A stretch of 40,070 bases of DNA, taken from Oscillospiraceae bacterium (GTDB lineage Bacteria; Bacillota; Clostridia; Oscillospirales; Oscillospiraceae). Under the pieces are notes generated by a model. That model was not told where the DNA came from. It saw nothing but the letters and a program-made list of their open reading frames with translations, and did no database searches. Shown in pieces: positions 1-7,692 of the stretch. The DNA is taken from assembly GCA_902795345.1 (NCBI GenBank), contig CADBKO010000040.1, positions 1 to 40,070 of the forward strand, read 5' to 3'. The translations under genes and the position numbers were made by a program. Numbering within the stretch: the stretch's first letter is position 1; every line of letters begins with the position of its first letter.

Positions 1-165
1 TGGCGGAGTTTCGATAAGCATGGGGGATTTGTGAAGGGGGACGGGAATCCCCCTTCACGTTATATCCTTGCAAAATCAGAATACAATTCTGATTTTGCTG
101 CTTCAAGCTGTCGACACTTTGTCGACAGCTTGAAGCAGGGATGCACGCATCGGTGCATCCCTGCT
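1..165 (+). repeat. Multi-hairpin intergenic cassette, copy 1 (left end cut by window)
   Basis: This is the first of three copies of a repeat also found at 19826-20022 and, inverted, at 24248-24441. It holds a row of hairpins: 31-58 (11-bp stem around CGGGAA), 70-98 (13-bp stem GCAAAATCAGAAT, loop ACA), 100-136 (17-bp stem, loop CTT) and 134-165 (13-bp stem). The first three belong to the shared core. The last is specific to this locus and works as a terminator. The complete copies begin with about 20 more bases, so the left edge probably lies just outside the window. There is no coding content. It is not recognised as a named repeat family. Confidence 0.85.
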
Positions 166-169
166 TTTT
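134..169 (+). terminator. Rho-independent terminator beside cassette copy 1
   Basis: A perfect 13-bp stem (134-146 with 153-165, loop GCATCG) is followed on the plus strand by a T run at 165-169. It would end a plus-strand transcript entering from left of the window, and the same hairpin follows the minus-strand gene at 276-1475. By analogy with copies 2 and 3, a second copy of this hairpin may lie just left of the window. Confidence 0.7.
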
Positions 170-191
170 CATAGGGATGAAGCTGTATTCT

Positions 192-263
192 TTAAGAAGC
201 ATACGCACTCAATGCTGCCAGACCAAGCAGGTTTCCGTCGGTCAGTTTTGCGATCAGCTTCAT
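192..263 (-). other. Possible 23-residue peptide frame, weak
   Basis: A short frame starts 12 bases after the stop of the AAA ATPase and reads MKLIAKLTDGNLLGLAALSA plus three residues before TAA. It lacks a convincing ribosome site and is not recognised. It fills most of the gap between the ATPase stop and the hairpin cassette. It could be a small peptide at the end of the ATPase mRNA, a decayed gene end, or chance. Confidence 0.2.
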
Positions 264-275
264 GTTTAGGATAGT

Positions 276-1475
276 TTACCATGCATCCGCCAGCAGGAAA
301 TCTTCCAGATGCACGATGCGGACGCCGTTTTCATTTCCTGCTGCCAGGCGGTCCAGCGTGACTACATACTTCGGGTAATTATCCGGGATCGCCAGAAGGT
401 TGTCCGTTTCCCGGGAAGAATCCTCCGGGATGGTTACGCAGGCTTGAACATAAAGCCGGTCCCCCTGCCGTTCGGCCACGAAGTCGATCTCTTTATCTCC
501 CAGCTTCCCGATGAAGACCTCGTAGCCGCGGCGGCGCAGCTCCAGATAAAGGATGTTCTCCAGAACAGCGGAACGCATCCGGCCATTGTATCCGAACAGC
601 GCGTATTTCAGAGATATATCGGCCAGGTAGTACTTCTCCTGGGTTTTCAGGACTGCCTTTCCCTGAAGATCGTATCGCTTGCAGGGATAAACGATAAAAG
701 CCTGCTCCAGCCAGCGCAGATAGTTGTAGATCGATTCCACAGAAACGCTGCGGTGTTCATTTTTCAAAAACGTGCTGATGGAATTGGCGGAAAAGGTTTT
801 GCCTACGTTTTCGATCACGAAACGGACGACGCGGTCAAACAGGTCCTGCCTGGCGACCCGGTGACGTTTCACGATGTCCCGGGACACGACGGTATGGTAG
901 ATGCCTTCTGCCAGCTGCCAGGCAGCCCGGTCGTCGTAATCTCCCAAGGCCACCAGAGGAAACCCGCCTCTGCGCAGATACTCTTCCAGCAGTTCCCCTT
1001 GGCTGAGGCCGCGTCCCTTTCTGAAAACCAAATACTCCCGAAAGGACAGCGTAAAAACGGGGATCGCCACATAGCGCCCGGTGAGGTAAGTGGAAATCTC
1101 ACTGCTCATCAGCTTGGAGTTGGAGCCGGTCACGTAAATATCCGCGCCTGTGTTTTCCAGCAGGCTGTTCACTACTTTTTCCCAGCCGTCCACCTCCTGC
1201 ACTTCGTCCAGGAGCAGGCAGCAGCGGCCTTTTCCCTCCATGGCGGCTTTCAGATCCTCATACATGCTCCGCTGGTCAAAGGCGTCCAGCTCCATGTCGG
1301 TATACCGCCGCGTGATGATACTTTCTTGTGCGACGCCTCTCGCGTTTAATTCCTCCAGCAGCATCTGGAATATGGTGGATTTCCCGCAACGGCGGATACC
1401 GGTCAGGATTTTCACCGTTGGAATACCCATAAAGGGTCTGATTGCATCCAGATAGTCCGGTCTCAGGATCATCAT
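276..1475 (-). CDS. AAA ATPase with C-terminal DUF4143
   Basis: A P-loop ATPase of the AAA_14/DUF4143 family, about 399 residues, a normal length. Visible motifs are Walker A (GIRRCGKST, residues 26-34), Walker B (LLLDE, 86-90), a TGSN sensor-like motif near 110, and a C-terminal half with YYLADISLKYALFG and a late EIDFVAE motif typical of the nuclease-like DUF4143 domain. The physiological role of the family is not known. The frame opens with GTG at 1481, but that codon lies inside the ribosome site GAGGGG (1486-1481). The ATG at 1475, five bases later, or the one at 1472 is the better start. The gene appears monocistronic and ends in cassette copy 1. Confidence 0.88.
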   Translation of the reverse strand: MMILRPDYLDAIRPFMGIPTVKILTGIRRCGKSTIFQMLLEELNARGVAQESIITRRYTDMELDAFDQRSMYEDLKAAMEGKGRCCLLLDEVQEVDGWEKVVNSLLENTGADIYVTGSNSKLMSSEISTYLTGRYVAIPVFTLSFREYLVFRKGRGLSQGELLEEYLRRGGFPLVALGDYDDRAAWQLAEGIYHTVVSRDIVKRHRVARQDLFDRVVRFVIENVGKTFSANSISTFLKNEHRSVSVESIYNYLRWLEQAFIVYPCKRYDLQGKAVLKTQEKYYLADISLKYALFGYNGRMRSAVLENILYLELRRRGYEVFIGKLGDKEIDFVAERQGDRLYVQACVTIPEDSSRETDNLLAIPDNYPKYVVTLDRLAAGNENGVRIVHLEDFLLADAW

Positions 1476-1591
1476 GATCACCCCTCACAAACACTACCAA
1501 AAAAACGAGTCGAAATCAATAGTTTTTGCGGGATTACCAGGAAAAACTTCCTATAAACACGGAAAGATTGCGGTAAAGATATAAAAACTTT

Positions 1592-1627
1592 CTGGGCCGG
1601 TGAAGCGAATTCGCTTCACCGGCCCAG
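1592..1627 (-). terminator. 36-bp perfect palindrome, terminator of the aldo/keto reductase gene
   Basis: A perfect palindrome with GAATTC at its centre lies 20 bases after the stop of the minus-strand reductase gene. On the minus strand it is followed by AAAGTTTTTAT, a loose T tract. The stretch between it and the ATPase start (1476-1591) is AT-rich and probably carries the ATPase promoter, but no clear -35/-10 pair at a sensible distance was found. Confidence 0.7.
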
Positions 1628-1646
1628 GATAGTCATTCAGCTTATC

Positions 1647-2795
1647 TTACGGCTTGGGAGGGGGAGGCGCGAAGGGGCCGCCGGGGCCGGGCATCTTCTT
1701 GAGCTGGTCGGCCAGCTCCTGCATGATCTCGGGGATGTTGATGCCTTGGGGACAGTGGCTGGCGCAGGAGCCGCAGCCCACGCAGTCCTTAGGGCCGGGA
1801 TTGATGGCGAAGAGGCCGAAGATGGACATGGGCCCGTCCAGCTTCATCTTGTTGTAGACCTCCAGCACCTTGGGGATCTCGATCTGCATGGGGCAGTCGT
1901 CGCAGCAGTAGCGGCAGCCGGTGCAGGGCACGTTGATCTCGCCCCGGAACATGTCGCAGGCCTTCTCCAGAATGGCGGCGTCCTCGTCGCTGAGGGGGCC
2001 GCCGTCGGTAAAGGTAGATACGTTGTCGATGATCTGCTCCATGTTGCTCATGCCGCTGAGGATCACCTGCACGTTATCCAGGCGCATCAGCCAGCGGAAG
2101 GCCCAGGAGGCGATGGACCAGTCGGGATGGGCGGCCTTCAGCACTTCGTCGGCCTTGGGGGAGAGGCTGGCCAGACGCCCGCCGCGGCAGGGCTCCATGA
2201 CGATGACGGGGATGCCCGCCTTGGTCAGGGCCTCATACTGGCCCTTGGCGTCCTGCATGGTCCAGTCCAAATAGTTCAGCTGGATCTGGGCGAAATCCCA
2301 CTTGTAGGCTCCGATCATTTTTTCCAGCACGGGGATGGGGGCATGGGAGCTGAAGCCCAGCTGCTTGATCCTTCCCTTTTCCTTCTGCTCGATGAAGTAC
2401 TCCAGGCAGCCCCGGCCAAGGTAGCTCTGTACGCCGTCTTCGTTCATGATGCCGTGCATCAGATAGAAGTCGATGTAGTCGGTGTTGAGGCGCTTCAGCT
2501 GCTCCTCGAACACGGCCTTGTAGTCCGGGTTGGCCCCGGCCATGTACTTGGTGGCCAGCTTGAAGCTGGAACGGTCATACTTGGGCAGCACCTTGCCCAG
2601 GAAGTCCTCGCTCCCGGCATAGACATAGGCGGTGTCGAAGTAGGTGATGCCGTTCTTCATGGCGTAGTCGATGATCTCGGCAGCCTTGTCGAAGTCGATG
2701 GCCGCGCCATGGCCGCCTCCGCCCACGGTGGGCAGGCGCATGTTGCCCATGCCCAGACGGGAGATGGGTTCGCCCTTGAAATCCTTGCAGATCAT
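1647..2795 (-). CDS. Aldo/keto reductase with C-terminal 2x[4Fe-4S] ferredoxin domain
   Basis: About 382 residues. The N-terminal 270 residues form an aldo/keto reductase barrel (RLGMGNMRLP, FDTAYVYAGSE, DFYLMHG, LGFSSHAP). The C-terminus carries two ferredoxin motifs: CTGCRYCCDDCP near residue 290 and CVGCGSCASHCP near 336. This is the anaerobe-type 'aldo/keto reductase with 4Fe-4S domain'. The substrate is unknown; a cytoplasmic carbonyl reduction fed by ferredoxin or NAD(P)H is likely. The tail is proline-rich. The frame can be read back to 2864, but that codon is inside the promoter's -35 box. The ATG at 2795 has AAGGAGG in front, so it is the start. Monocistronic. Confidence 0.9.
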   Translation of the reverse strand: MICKDFKGEPISRLGMGNMRLPTVGGGGHGAAIDFDKAAEIIDYAMKNGITYFDTAYVYAGSEDFLGKVLPKYDRSSFKLATKYMAGANPDYKAVFEEQLKRLNTDYIDFYLMHGIMNEDGVQSYLGRGCLEYFIEQKEKGRIKQLGFSSHAPIPVLEKMIGAYKWDFAQIQLNYLDWTMQDAKGQYEALTKAGIPVIVMEPCRGGRLASLSPKADEVLKAAHPDWSIASWAFRWLMRLDNVQVILSGMSNMEQIIDNVSTFTDGGPLSDEDAAILEKACDMFRGEINVPCTGCRYCCDDCPMQIEIPKVLEVYNKMKLDGPMSIFGLFAINPGPKDCVGCGSCASHCPQGINIPEIMQELADQLKKMPGPGGPFAPPPPKP

Positions 2796-2835
2796 TTGCT
2801 TTCCTCCTTGTTCATTTATTTTATTCGTTATATTT

Positions 2836-2864
2836 ATCATACTTGGTTTTGAAAGAAAATACAA
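2836..2864 (-). promoter_or_regulatory. Sigma-A promoter of the aldo/keto reductase
   Basis: On the minus strand TTGTAT (2864-2859), a 17-base spacer and TATGAT (2841-2836) form a good promoter about 40 bases upstream of the ribosome site. It lies 28 bases from the 161-bp repeat at 2893-3053. Confidence 0.7.
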
Positions 2865-2892
2865 GCGGCATCGGGAAAAATATCCCCCCGGA

Positions 2893-3053
2893 GTAACCGC
2901 TGATTAAATCGGCGTGTGCGGATTGTCGAGCAGATTTTTCGCCTGATGAAGGCGAAAAATCGAAGGAATACTCTGTGTATTACAAGATTTTTTGACAAAA
3001 TCAGGCGACAAATATGCCGGCAAGACGTGCGCGGTGATTTAATCAGCGGTTAC
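2893..3053. repeat. 161-bp element with perfect 18-bp terminal inverted repeats, copy 1
   Basis: The ends are GTAACCGCTGATTAAATC (2893-2910) and its exact reverse complement (3036-3053). Inside lies a strong hairpin, GATTTTTCGCC with GGCGAAAAATC (about 2933-2962). CGCCTGAT in its loop side could alternatively pair with ATCAGGCG near 3000-3007. A second 161-bp copy lies at 12932-13092. No transposase or protein frame is present, so it is MITE-like or a mobile structured RNA. No target-site duplication is clear. Confidence 0.9.
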
Positions 3054-3059
3054 TGGAGG

Positions 3060-3240
3060 GGTTCGCGTCGTCGCGGGCTGCGCATCGTTCCCTTCGACCC
3101 AAAGGGCCGAAGCTCGCTCGCTCCGCTCGTCGTCGCGGGCTGCGCATCGTTCCCTTCGGCCCGAAGGGGCGAAGCTCGCTGGCTTCGCCGCTCCTCCTTT
3201 TCAAATCGGACCCGCTTCGCTGGGCTCCGATTTGATTAAG
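3060..3240. repeat. GC-rich intergenic repeat with two partial tandem units
   Basis: A segment of about 50 bases starting GTCGTCGCGGGCTGCGCATC occurs twice (about 3066-3117 and 3129-3180), including a CTTCG...CGAAG hairpin in each unit. The right end has CAAATCGGA (3202-3210) pairing with TCCGATTTG (3226-3234) around an inner CCC/GGG pair. That last hairpin lies 16 bases after the ABC transporter stop and may help end its mRNA. No gene is supported here. Confidence 0.6.
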
Positions 3241-3250
3241 GTGCAAAACG

Positions 3251-6199
3251 TTACTCTGTCCGCAGCGCCTCCACAGGATCCTTCCTTGCCGCCACCCGGC
3301 TGGGGATGAGGCCGGAGATCAGGGTCAGGCAGATGCTGATGGCCACCAGGATCAGCCCGGCCACGGGCGGCAGGGAGGAGCGGAGGTAGGGAATGCCCGT
3401 CAGGTGCTGCACGATGAGGCTGATGGGGATATTCAGCAGCACCGTCACCAGGATGCCGATGGCCCCGGCTGCGAAGCCCACGATGACGGTCTCCGCGTTG
3501 AAGACCCGGGCGATGTCCTTCTTGCTGGCGCCGATGGCCCGGAGGATGCCGATCTCCCGTATACGTTCCAGCACGGAGATATAGGTGATGATGCCGATCA
3601 TGATGCTGCTCACGATGAGGCTGATGGAGACGAAGGCCACCAGCACATAGGAGATGGCGTTGATGATGGTGGTGATGGAGCTCATGAGGAGACCCACATA
3701 ATCCGTGTAGCGGATCACCTTTTCCTCATGGCCCTCGTCGGTCATGCGCCGGTTGTATTCCCGGATGATCTCCACGATGGCATCCTTGTCCTCAAAGGTG
3801 GCCGCGTAGATGCTCACGGTGCTGGGCTGGCTCCGGTCGTTGTAGCCCAGGCGCTTCAGATTGGCTTCCAGGCTGCTGTCGGAGACCACGGCGGGCACAT
3901 ACTGGTCATAGAGAGCGGCCAGGCTCTTGTCGTCCATGACGGTCAGCTGCCGCAGGAACATGGCGGACAGCTCGGAAGTGCTGAAGCTCTCCAGCCCCGC
4001 GGCGGCACCGGCGGCGTAGGTCTGCCGCAGCTGCTCCATCAGGGCATCCCGCATATAGCCCTCCAGCTCCTCCGGGCTGAGGTTTTCCAGGTATTGCTGG
4101 ATCGCTTCCTCCGAAAGACCCATCTCGGCGGCGCCGGCCATGGCCTGGGCGGCCAGCTCCTCCTGGCTCATGCTGCCCATGGCCAGATCGACCATGGCCT
4201 GGAGGTCCTCCTCCGAGGGAGTGGAGGCGATGCCGGCATAGATGGACGCCTGCTCGATGGGATTGAGCCCCTCCGCCCAGGCTTTGAAGGCCGCCGCCTT
4301 TTCTTCCGTGGTGGGGGCGACGTAGCTCCCGTCGTCGAAGGGGAGGCCGGAGAAAACGTCCGTGGCCGGATCGTCCAGCTGGATGCGCACGATGGTGCTC
4401 TCCGCGATCATGTCCAGGTAGTGCTCCGCAAGGTCCCGCCGGTAGCCGATGGCCCCGGAAACGGCGGAGGCGGAGGCGTTTTCGCTGGGACGGATGATGC
4501 CCACGACGTACAGGGGCGTGCCGTCGGCCACCAGCGTCCGGACATAGTTCTCGTCGCCGCTCTGATCGATCCAGGCGCCGCTCACCGGGTCATAGCTGAA
4601 AAAGTCCCCCGGCAGCACCATGCGGAATTCCAGGTTCAGGATGTCGTCGTAGCTCCAGGATTCCACCTCGGCGTCCAGATCCTCGCCGCTGAGGCGGGAG
4701 GAGAGCAGCTCCTTCATTTCCTCCTGGTCCTTGATGCCCAGGGAGTAGAGGTAAACGTCGTTGACCTCGTTGTTCTTGTCCACGATGAGGACCACTTCGT
4801 CGTATTTTTCCGGCCAGCGCCCGGCGATCACGTCGTACTGGGCGGCCATCAGGTCCGCGTCCTCCAGGAGGGGCTGCCAGATGTCCATGCCGGAGGAGAA
4901 GGCGGAGCCCATAGCGCCCAGGGAGCCGAGGGTGTCCGTGTTGTAGAAGGTGCCCATGAGGGTGTCGAAGATGGGGCTGGGGTTCACCGCCGTGACCTTT
5001 TCCGTGTCGGCGGCGAAGATGCGCAGGGTGGTGCCGTAGTCCTGGGCGATGGAGCTGATGTGCTCCGACGCCCCGCTCTCCTCGCTGTTCAGATATTCCA
5101 GAAAGGAGGCCAGGTCGTTACTGCGGAAGGTCATGTTCATCATGCCGTCCACCATGTCGGACATGACGGTGCTGGAATAAACGGCGTCCAGCTCGTGCTC
5201 CGTGGACCCGGAGCGCCTTTCCGCCATGGTGGTGACCAGGCTGGTCATGTCCACCGTCTCCCCGGTGATGGTGAGGGGATAGGTGCTCAGGGCGTCCTCC
5301 TGCACCCGGTCGATGTAGTTCTGTATGCCGTTGGAGAGGGAGAGGATGAGGGCGATGCCGATGATGCCGATGCTCCCGGCAAAAGCGGTCAGCAGCGTCC
5401 GCCCCTTCTTGGTCAGCAGGTTCGTCCAGCTCAGGTTCAGGGCGGTGAGGAAGCTCATGGCGGGCTTTTTGCCCTTTTCCCGCTGGGGCAGCCGGTAGGG
5501 GTTGTCGTCCTCGTCGGCGCCGCTGTAAGGGTCCGTGTCCCCGACGACCAGGCCGTCCAGCAGGCGGACGATGCGCGTCGCGTAGCTGTCCGCCAGATCG
5601 GGGTTGTGGGTGACCATGATGACCAGCTTCGTGCGGCTGATCTCCTTGAGGATCTCCATGATCTGCACGCTGGTCTCCGTGTCCAGCGCGCCGGTGGGTT
5701 CGTCCGCCAGCACGATGTCCGGGTCGTTCACCAGGGCCCGGGCGATGGCCACCCGCTGCATCTGGCCGCCGGACATCTGGGCGGGCTTCTTCATGAGCTG
5801 ATCCCCCAGCCCCACCTGCTCCAGGGCGGCGACGGCCCGCTGCCGCCGCTCCGCCTTCCCCACGCCGGAGAGGGTCAGGGCCAGCTCCACGTTGCGCAGC
5901 ACCGTCTGGTGGGAGATGAGCTGGTAGGACTGGAATACGAATCCGATGGAGTGGTTGCGGTAAGCGTCCCAGTCCCCGTCGGAGAAATTCTTGGTGGAAC
6001 GGCCGCCGATGGCCAGGTCGCCGGAGGTGTAGCGGTCCAGGCCACCGATGATGTTCAGCAGGGTGGTCTTCCCGCAGCCGCTCTGGCCCAGGATAGCCAC
6101 GAATTCACTTTTGCGAAAGCTGAGGCTGACGCCCTTGAGCGCGTGGACGTCCGTATCGCCCAGCCGGTAATCCTTGACGATGTTCGTTAATGTCAGCAT
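3251..6199 (-). CDS. MacB/LolD-type ABC transporter, ATPase fused to FtsX-like permease
   Basis: 982 residues, one polypeptide. Residues 1-230 are an ABC ATPase: Walker A GQSGCGKTT (38-46), signature MSGGQMQRVAIARAL, Walker B IVLADEPTGALD and H-loop VMVTHNPD. A first membrane helix at about 265-290 leads to a very large extracytoplasmic region (about 300-810). Three more helices and the FtsX/MacB permease core (LERIREIGILRAIGAS, VAARKDPVEALRTE) follow. The order is the same as in MacB, but the external domain is larger and rich in acidic and Met/Ala helices. It probably exports or extracts a peptide or lipid-linked substrate at the membrane. The start ATG at 6199 follows a weak GAAGGG site. 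No partner gene is adjacent. Confidence 0.9.
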   Translation of the reverse strand: MLTLTNIVKDYRLGDTDVHALKGVSLSFRKSEFVAILGQSGCGKTTLLNIIGGLDRYTSGDLAIGGRSTKNFSDGDWDAYRNHSIGFVFQSYQLISHQTVLRNVELALTLSGVGKAERRQRAVAALEQVGLGDQLMKKPAQMSGGQMQRVAIARALVNDPDIVLADEPTGALDTETSVQIMEILKEISRTKLVIMVTHNPDLADSYATRIVRLLDGLVVGDTDPYSGADEDDNPYRLPQREKGKKPAMSFLTALNLSWTNLLTKKGRTLLTAFAGSIGIIGIALILSLSNGIQNYIDRVQEDALSTYPLTITGETVDMTSLVTTMAERRSGSTEHELDAVYSSTVMSDMVDGMMNMTFRSNDLASFLEYLNSEESGASEHISSIAQDYGTTLRIFAADTEKVTAVNPSPIFDTLMGTFYNTDTLGSLGAMGSAFSSGMDIWQPLLEDADLMAAQYDVIAGRWPEKYDEVVLIVDKNNEVNDVYLYSLGIKDQEEMKELLSSRLSGEDLDAEVESWSYDDILNLEFRMVLPGDFFSYDPVSGAWIDQSGDENYVRTLVADGTPLYVVGIIRPSENASASAVSGAIGYRRDLAEHYLDMIAESTIVRIQLDDPATDVFSGLPFDDGSYVAPTTEEKAAAFKAWAEGLNPIEQASIYAGIASTPSEEDLQAMVDLAMGSMSQEELAAQAMAGAAEMGLSEEAIQQYLENLSPEELEGYMRDALMEQLRQTYAAGAAAGLESFSTSELSAMFLRQLTVMDDKSLAALYDQYVPAVVSDSSLEANLKRLGYNDRSQPSTVSIYAATFEDKDAIVEIIREYNRRMTDEGHEEKVIRYTDYVGLLMSSITTIINAISYVLVAFVSISLIVSSIMIGIITYISVLERIREIGILRAIGASKKDIARVFNAETVIVGFAAGAIGILVTVLLNIPISLIVQHLTGIPYLRSSLPPVAGLILVAISICLTLISGLIPSRVAARKDPVEALRTE

Positions 6200-6237
6200 G
6201 ACTTTTCACCCTTCCCCAGGTGGTTGGAATAATGATA

Positions 6238-6276
6238 ATTATACATGATAGCATAACTTTGTGAATATCCTGTGAA
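6238..6276 (-). promoter_or_regulatory. Promoter of the ABC transporter with TTCACA-N5-TTCACA direct repeat
   Basis: On the minus strand TTCACA (6265-6260), 16 bases, TATAAT (6243-6238) make a strong promoter. TTCACA occurs again exactly 11 bases upstream (6276-6271), giving TTCACA-GGATA-TTCACA. This is the layout bound by PhoB/OmpR-family response regulators such as Bacillus PhoP (known from that family). Half of the repeat is the -35 box itself. Regulation by a two-component system is inferred. Confidence 0.6.
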
Positions 6277-6334
6277 TTAACGGCGAAAAGAAGCAATATT
6301 TTCCCGTTTTTGAAAAGAAATTGGGTTTTTTCTC

Positions 6335-6362
6335 TGGACAGAATGAAAATTCATGGTATATT
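6335..6362 (+). promoter_or_regulatory. Promoter of the zinc-ribbon/J-protein pair
   Basis: TGGACA (6335-6340), 16 bases, TATATT (6357-6362), reading toward the gene at 6435. The spacer contains the inverted repeat ATGAA-AA-TTCAT (6343-6354), a possible operator. It is divergent from the ABC transporter promoter. Confidence 0.6.
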
Positions 6363-6434
6363 CACATATGTGGTCTATAATACTTTCCCAATCTCGGCGG
6401 AAACCGCCGGAGAATGACGGAAGGAAGAATAACA

Positions 6435-6857
6435 ATGAGGTTTCGCAATTGGCTGATGCGCGTCATGGCCGGGCGCTACGGCGCAATGGGTATGGACAAG
6501 CTCAACCGCGCATTGAATATCGCCGCTCTTATATTGCTGGTGCTGAGCCTGTTCCTTGGCCGCACCGGCGTCGGAAGCCTGATCTGGCTGCTTGCGCTGG
6601 CATGCCTGGTGTGGGGCACCTTCCGCTCCCTGTCCCGCAATATCCGTGGGCGGCAGCGGGAGAACGAAGCGTTCCTGGGCTTCACGCGCAATTTCACGGG
6701 GACCTTCCGGGGCATGCGGGATCGCTTTGCCCAGCGCAAGGAATACCGCTTTTTCCGCTGTCCCTCCTGCCGGACCTGGCTGCGGGTCCCCAGGGGCAGG
6801 GGCAAGCTGAATATCACCTGCCGCCAATGCGGCGAACGCTTCACCCGCAGCACATGA
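6435..6857 (+). CDS. Small membrane protein with C-terminal zinc ribbon
   Basis: About 140 residues. A basic N-terminus ([15 protein letters not shown]) is followed by two closely spaced membrane helices ([16 protein letters not shown] and [16 protein letters not shown]). A basic linker then leads to a cytoplasmic zinc ribbon with CPSC and CRQCGE. The frame begins at 6414, but the ATG at 6435 has GGAAGGA in front and is preferred. It lies 16 bases before the J-domain gene, so the two are cotranscribed. The family is seen next to J-domain genes in Firmicutes; its function is unknown. A membrane-bound partner of the J protein is a reasonable guess, no more. Confidence 0.75.
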   Translation: MRFRNWLMRVMAGRYGAMGMDKLNRALNIAALILLVLSLFLGRTGVGSLIWLLALACLVWGTFRSLSRNIRGRQRENEAFLGFTRNFTGTFRGMRDRFAQRKEYRFFRCPSCRTWLRVPRGRGKLNITCRQCGERFTRST

Positions 6858-6873
6858 GAAAGGAGGACCGTCT

Positions 6874-7587
6874 ATGAGCGACCCCTGGCAGGTGCTGGGC
6901 GTATCGCGGACGGCCACCGACGAGGAGATCAAGGCAGCCTATCGGAAGCTGGCGCATAAGTATCATCCGGACCTCAATCCGGGGGACGAGGCGGCGGCCA
7001 GGCATATGCAGGAGATCAACGCCGCCTACGACCAGATCAAAAACACAGACGACTACCGGGCCGCTCAGGAAACCCAGGCTTACCGGGCCTCCCGGGGATC
7101 CCGGCCCTCTTCCGGGCAGGGAAACGGCTATGCGGAATACCGGGACCCCTTCGCCGGCGGCTGGAACCCCTTCAACTGGGGCGCGGGCAGTGCCTGGCAG
7201 CAGTGGGACGGCAGCGAGGGTGGGAATACGATCCTGCAGGCCGCCGAGAGCTATAACAACGCCGGGCAGTTCGACCAGGCCATCACGCTCCTGAACACGG
7301 TGCCCTTTCAGGAGCGGAACGCGGAGTGGTATTATCTTTCCGCCGTGGCCAATTTCAGCGTGGGCAATCGGATCACCGCCCAGCAGCATGCTCAGGCGGC
7401 GGTGCGGCTGGACCCGGATGATTTCCGATATACCAGCTTCTACAATCGCATCCGGCAAGGGAGCGAGGACTACCGCCATAACGTGAGCTTCGGCAATTTC
7501 GGCACCGTCGGGGGGCTGGGCAAGCTCTTCGCGGGCATCTGCGTAGCCAATGTCCTCTGCCGCATCTGCCTCTGTTTTTCCCACTGA
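6874..7587 (+). CDS. J-domain protein with C-terminal TPR-like repeat
   Basis: 237 residues. The J domain spans residues 4-70 with the essential HPD at 31-33, so it should stimulate a DnaK-type Hsp70. It lacks the Cys-rich zinc domain of DnaJ, so it is a class C J protein. A Gly/Trp/Ser-rich linker (about 75-120) leads to a helical repeat ([20 protein letters not shown], then about 40 residues) resembling TPRs, which would choose the client. The C-terminus is hydrophobic with three Cys residues. The ribosome site is AAAGGAGG. It is the second gene of the operon and ends just before a terminator. Confidence 0.85.
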   Translation: MSDPWQVLGVSRTATDEEIKAAYRKLAHKYHPDLNPGDEAAARHMQEINAAYDQIKNTDDYRAAQETQAYRASRGSRPSSGQGNGYAEYRDPFAGGWNPFNWGAGSAWQQWDGSEGGNTILQAAESYNNAGQFDQAITLLNTVPFQERNAEWYYLSAVANFSVGNRITAQQHAQAAVRLDPDDFRYTSFYNRIRQGSEDYRHNVSFGNFGTVGGLGKLFAGICVANVLCRICLCFSH

Positions 7588-7596
7588 CGGGAAATC

Positions 7597-7630
7597 ATCC
7601 TCGACCCTCTCCGGGCCGAGGATTTTTGTT
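7597..7630 (+). terminator. Terminator after the J-domain gene
   Basis: ATCCTCG (7597-7603) pairs with CGAGGAT (7617-7623) and is followed by TTTTGTT. The T tract ends inside the -35 box of the next promoter, so the two units are packed back to back. Confidence 0.8.
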
Positions 7631-7657
7631 GTCAGAAATGGGAGAAAATGATATACT
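7629..7657 (+). promoter_or_regulatory. Promoter of the miaB-mutS-acyltransferase operon
   Basis: TTGTCA (7629-7634), 17 bases, TATACT (7652-7657). The predicted transcript starts near 7664. An in-frame ATG at 7648 therefore cannot be the miaB start. Confidence 0.7.
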
Positions 7658-7692
7658 TATCCATTAGCAAACGTATAAAGGGGAGTCGTACC

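Noticed and set aside
1491..1519. TTGATT-17-TAGTGT as promoter of the AAA/DUF4143 gene
   Set aside because: The transcript would begin inside the ribosome site, leaving no usable leader.
2916..3246. Short open frames across the repeats at 2893-3240
   Set aside because: They run through the 161-bp element and the GC-rich repeat, translate to Arg/Ser-rich low-complexity sequence and have no ribosome site.
7648..7692. N-terminal extension of MiaB from the ATG at 7648
   Set aside because: The codons lie in and just after the promoter, and the TTG at 7693 has the proper ribosome site.
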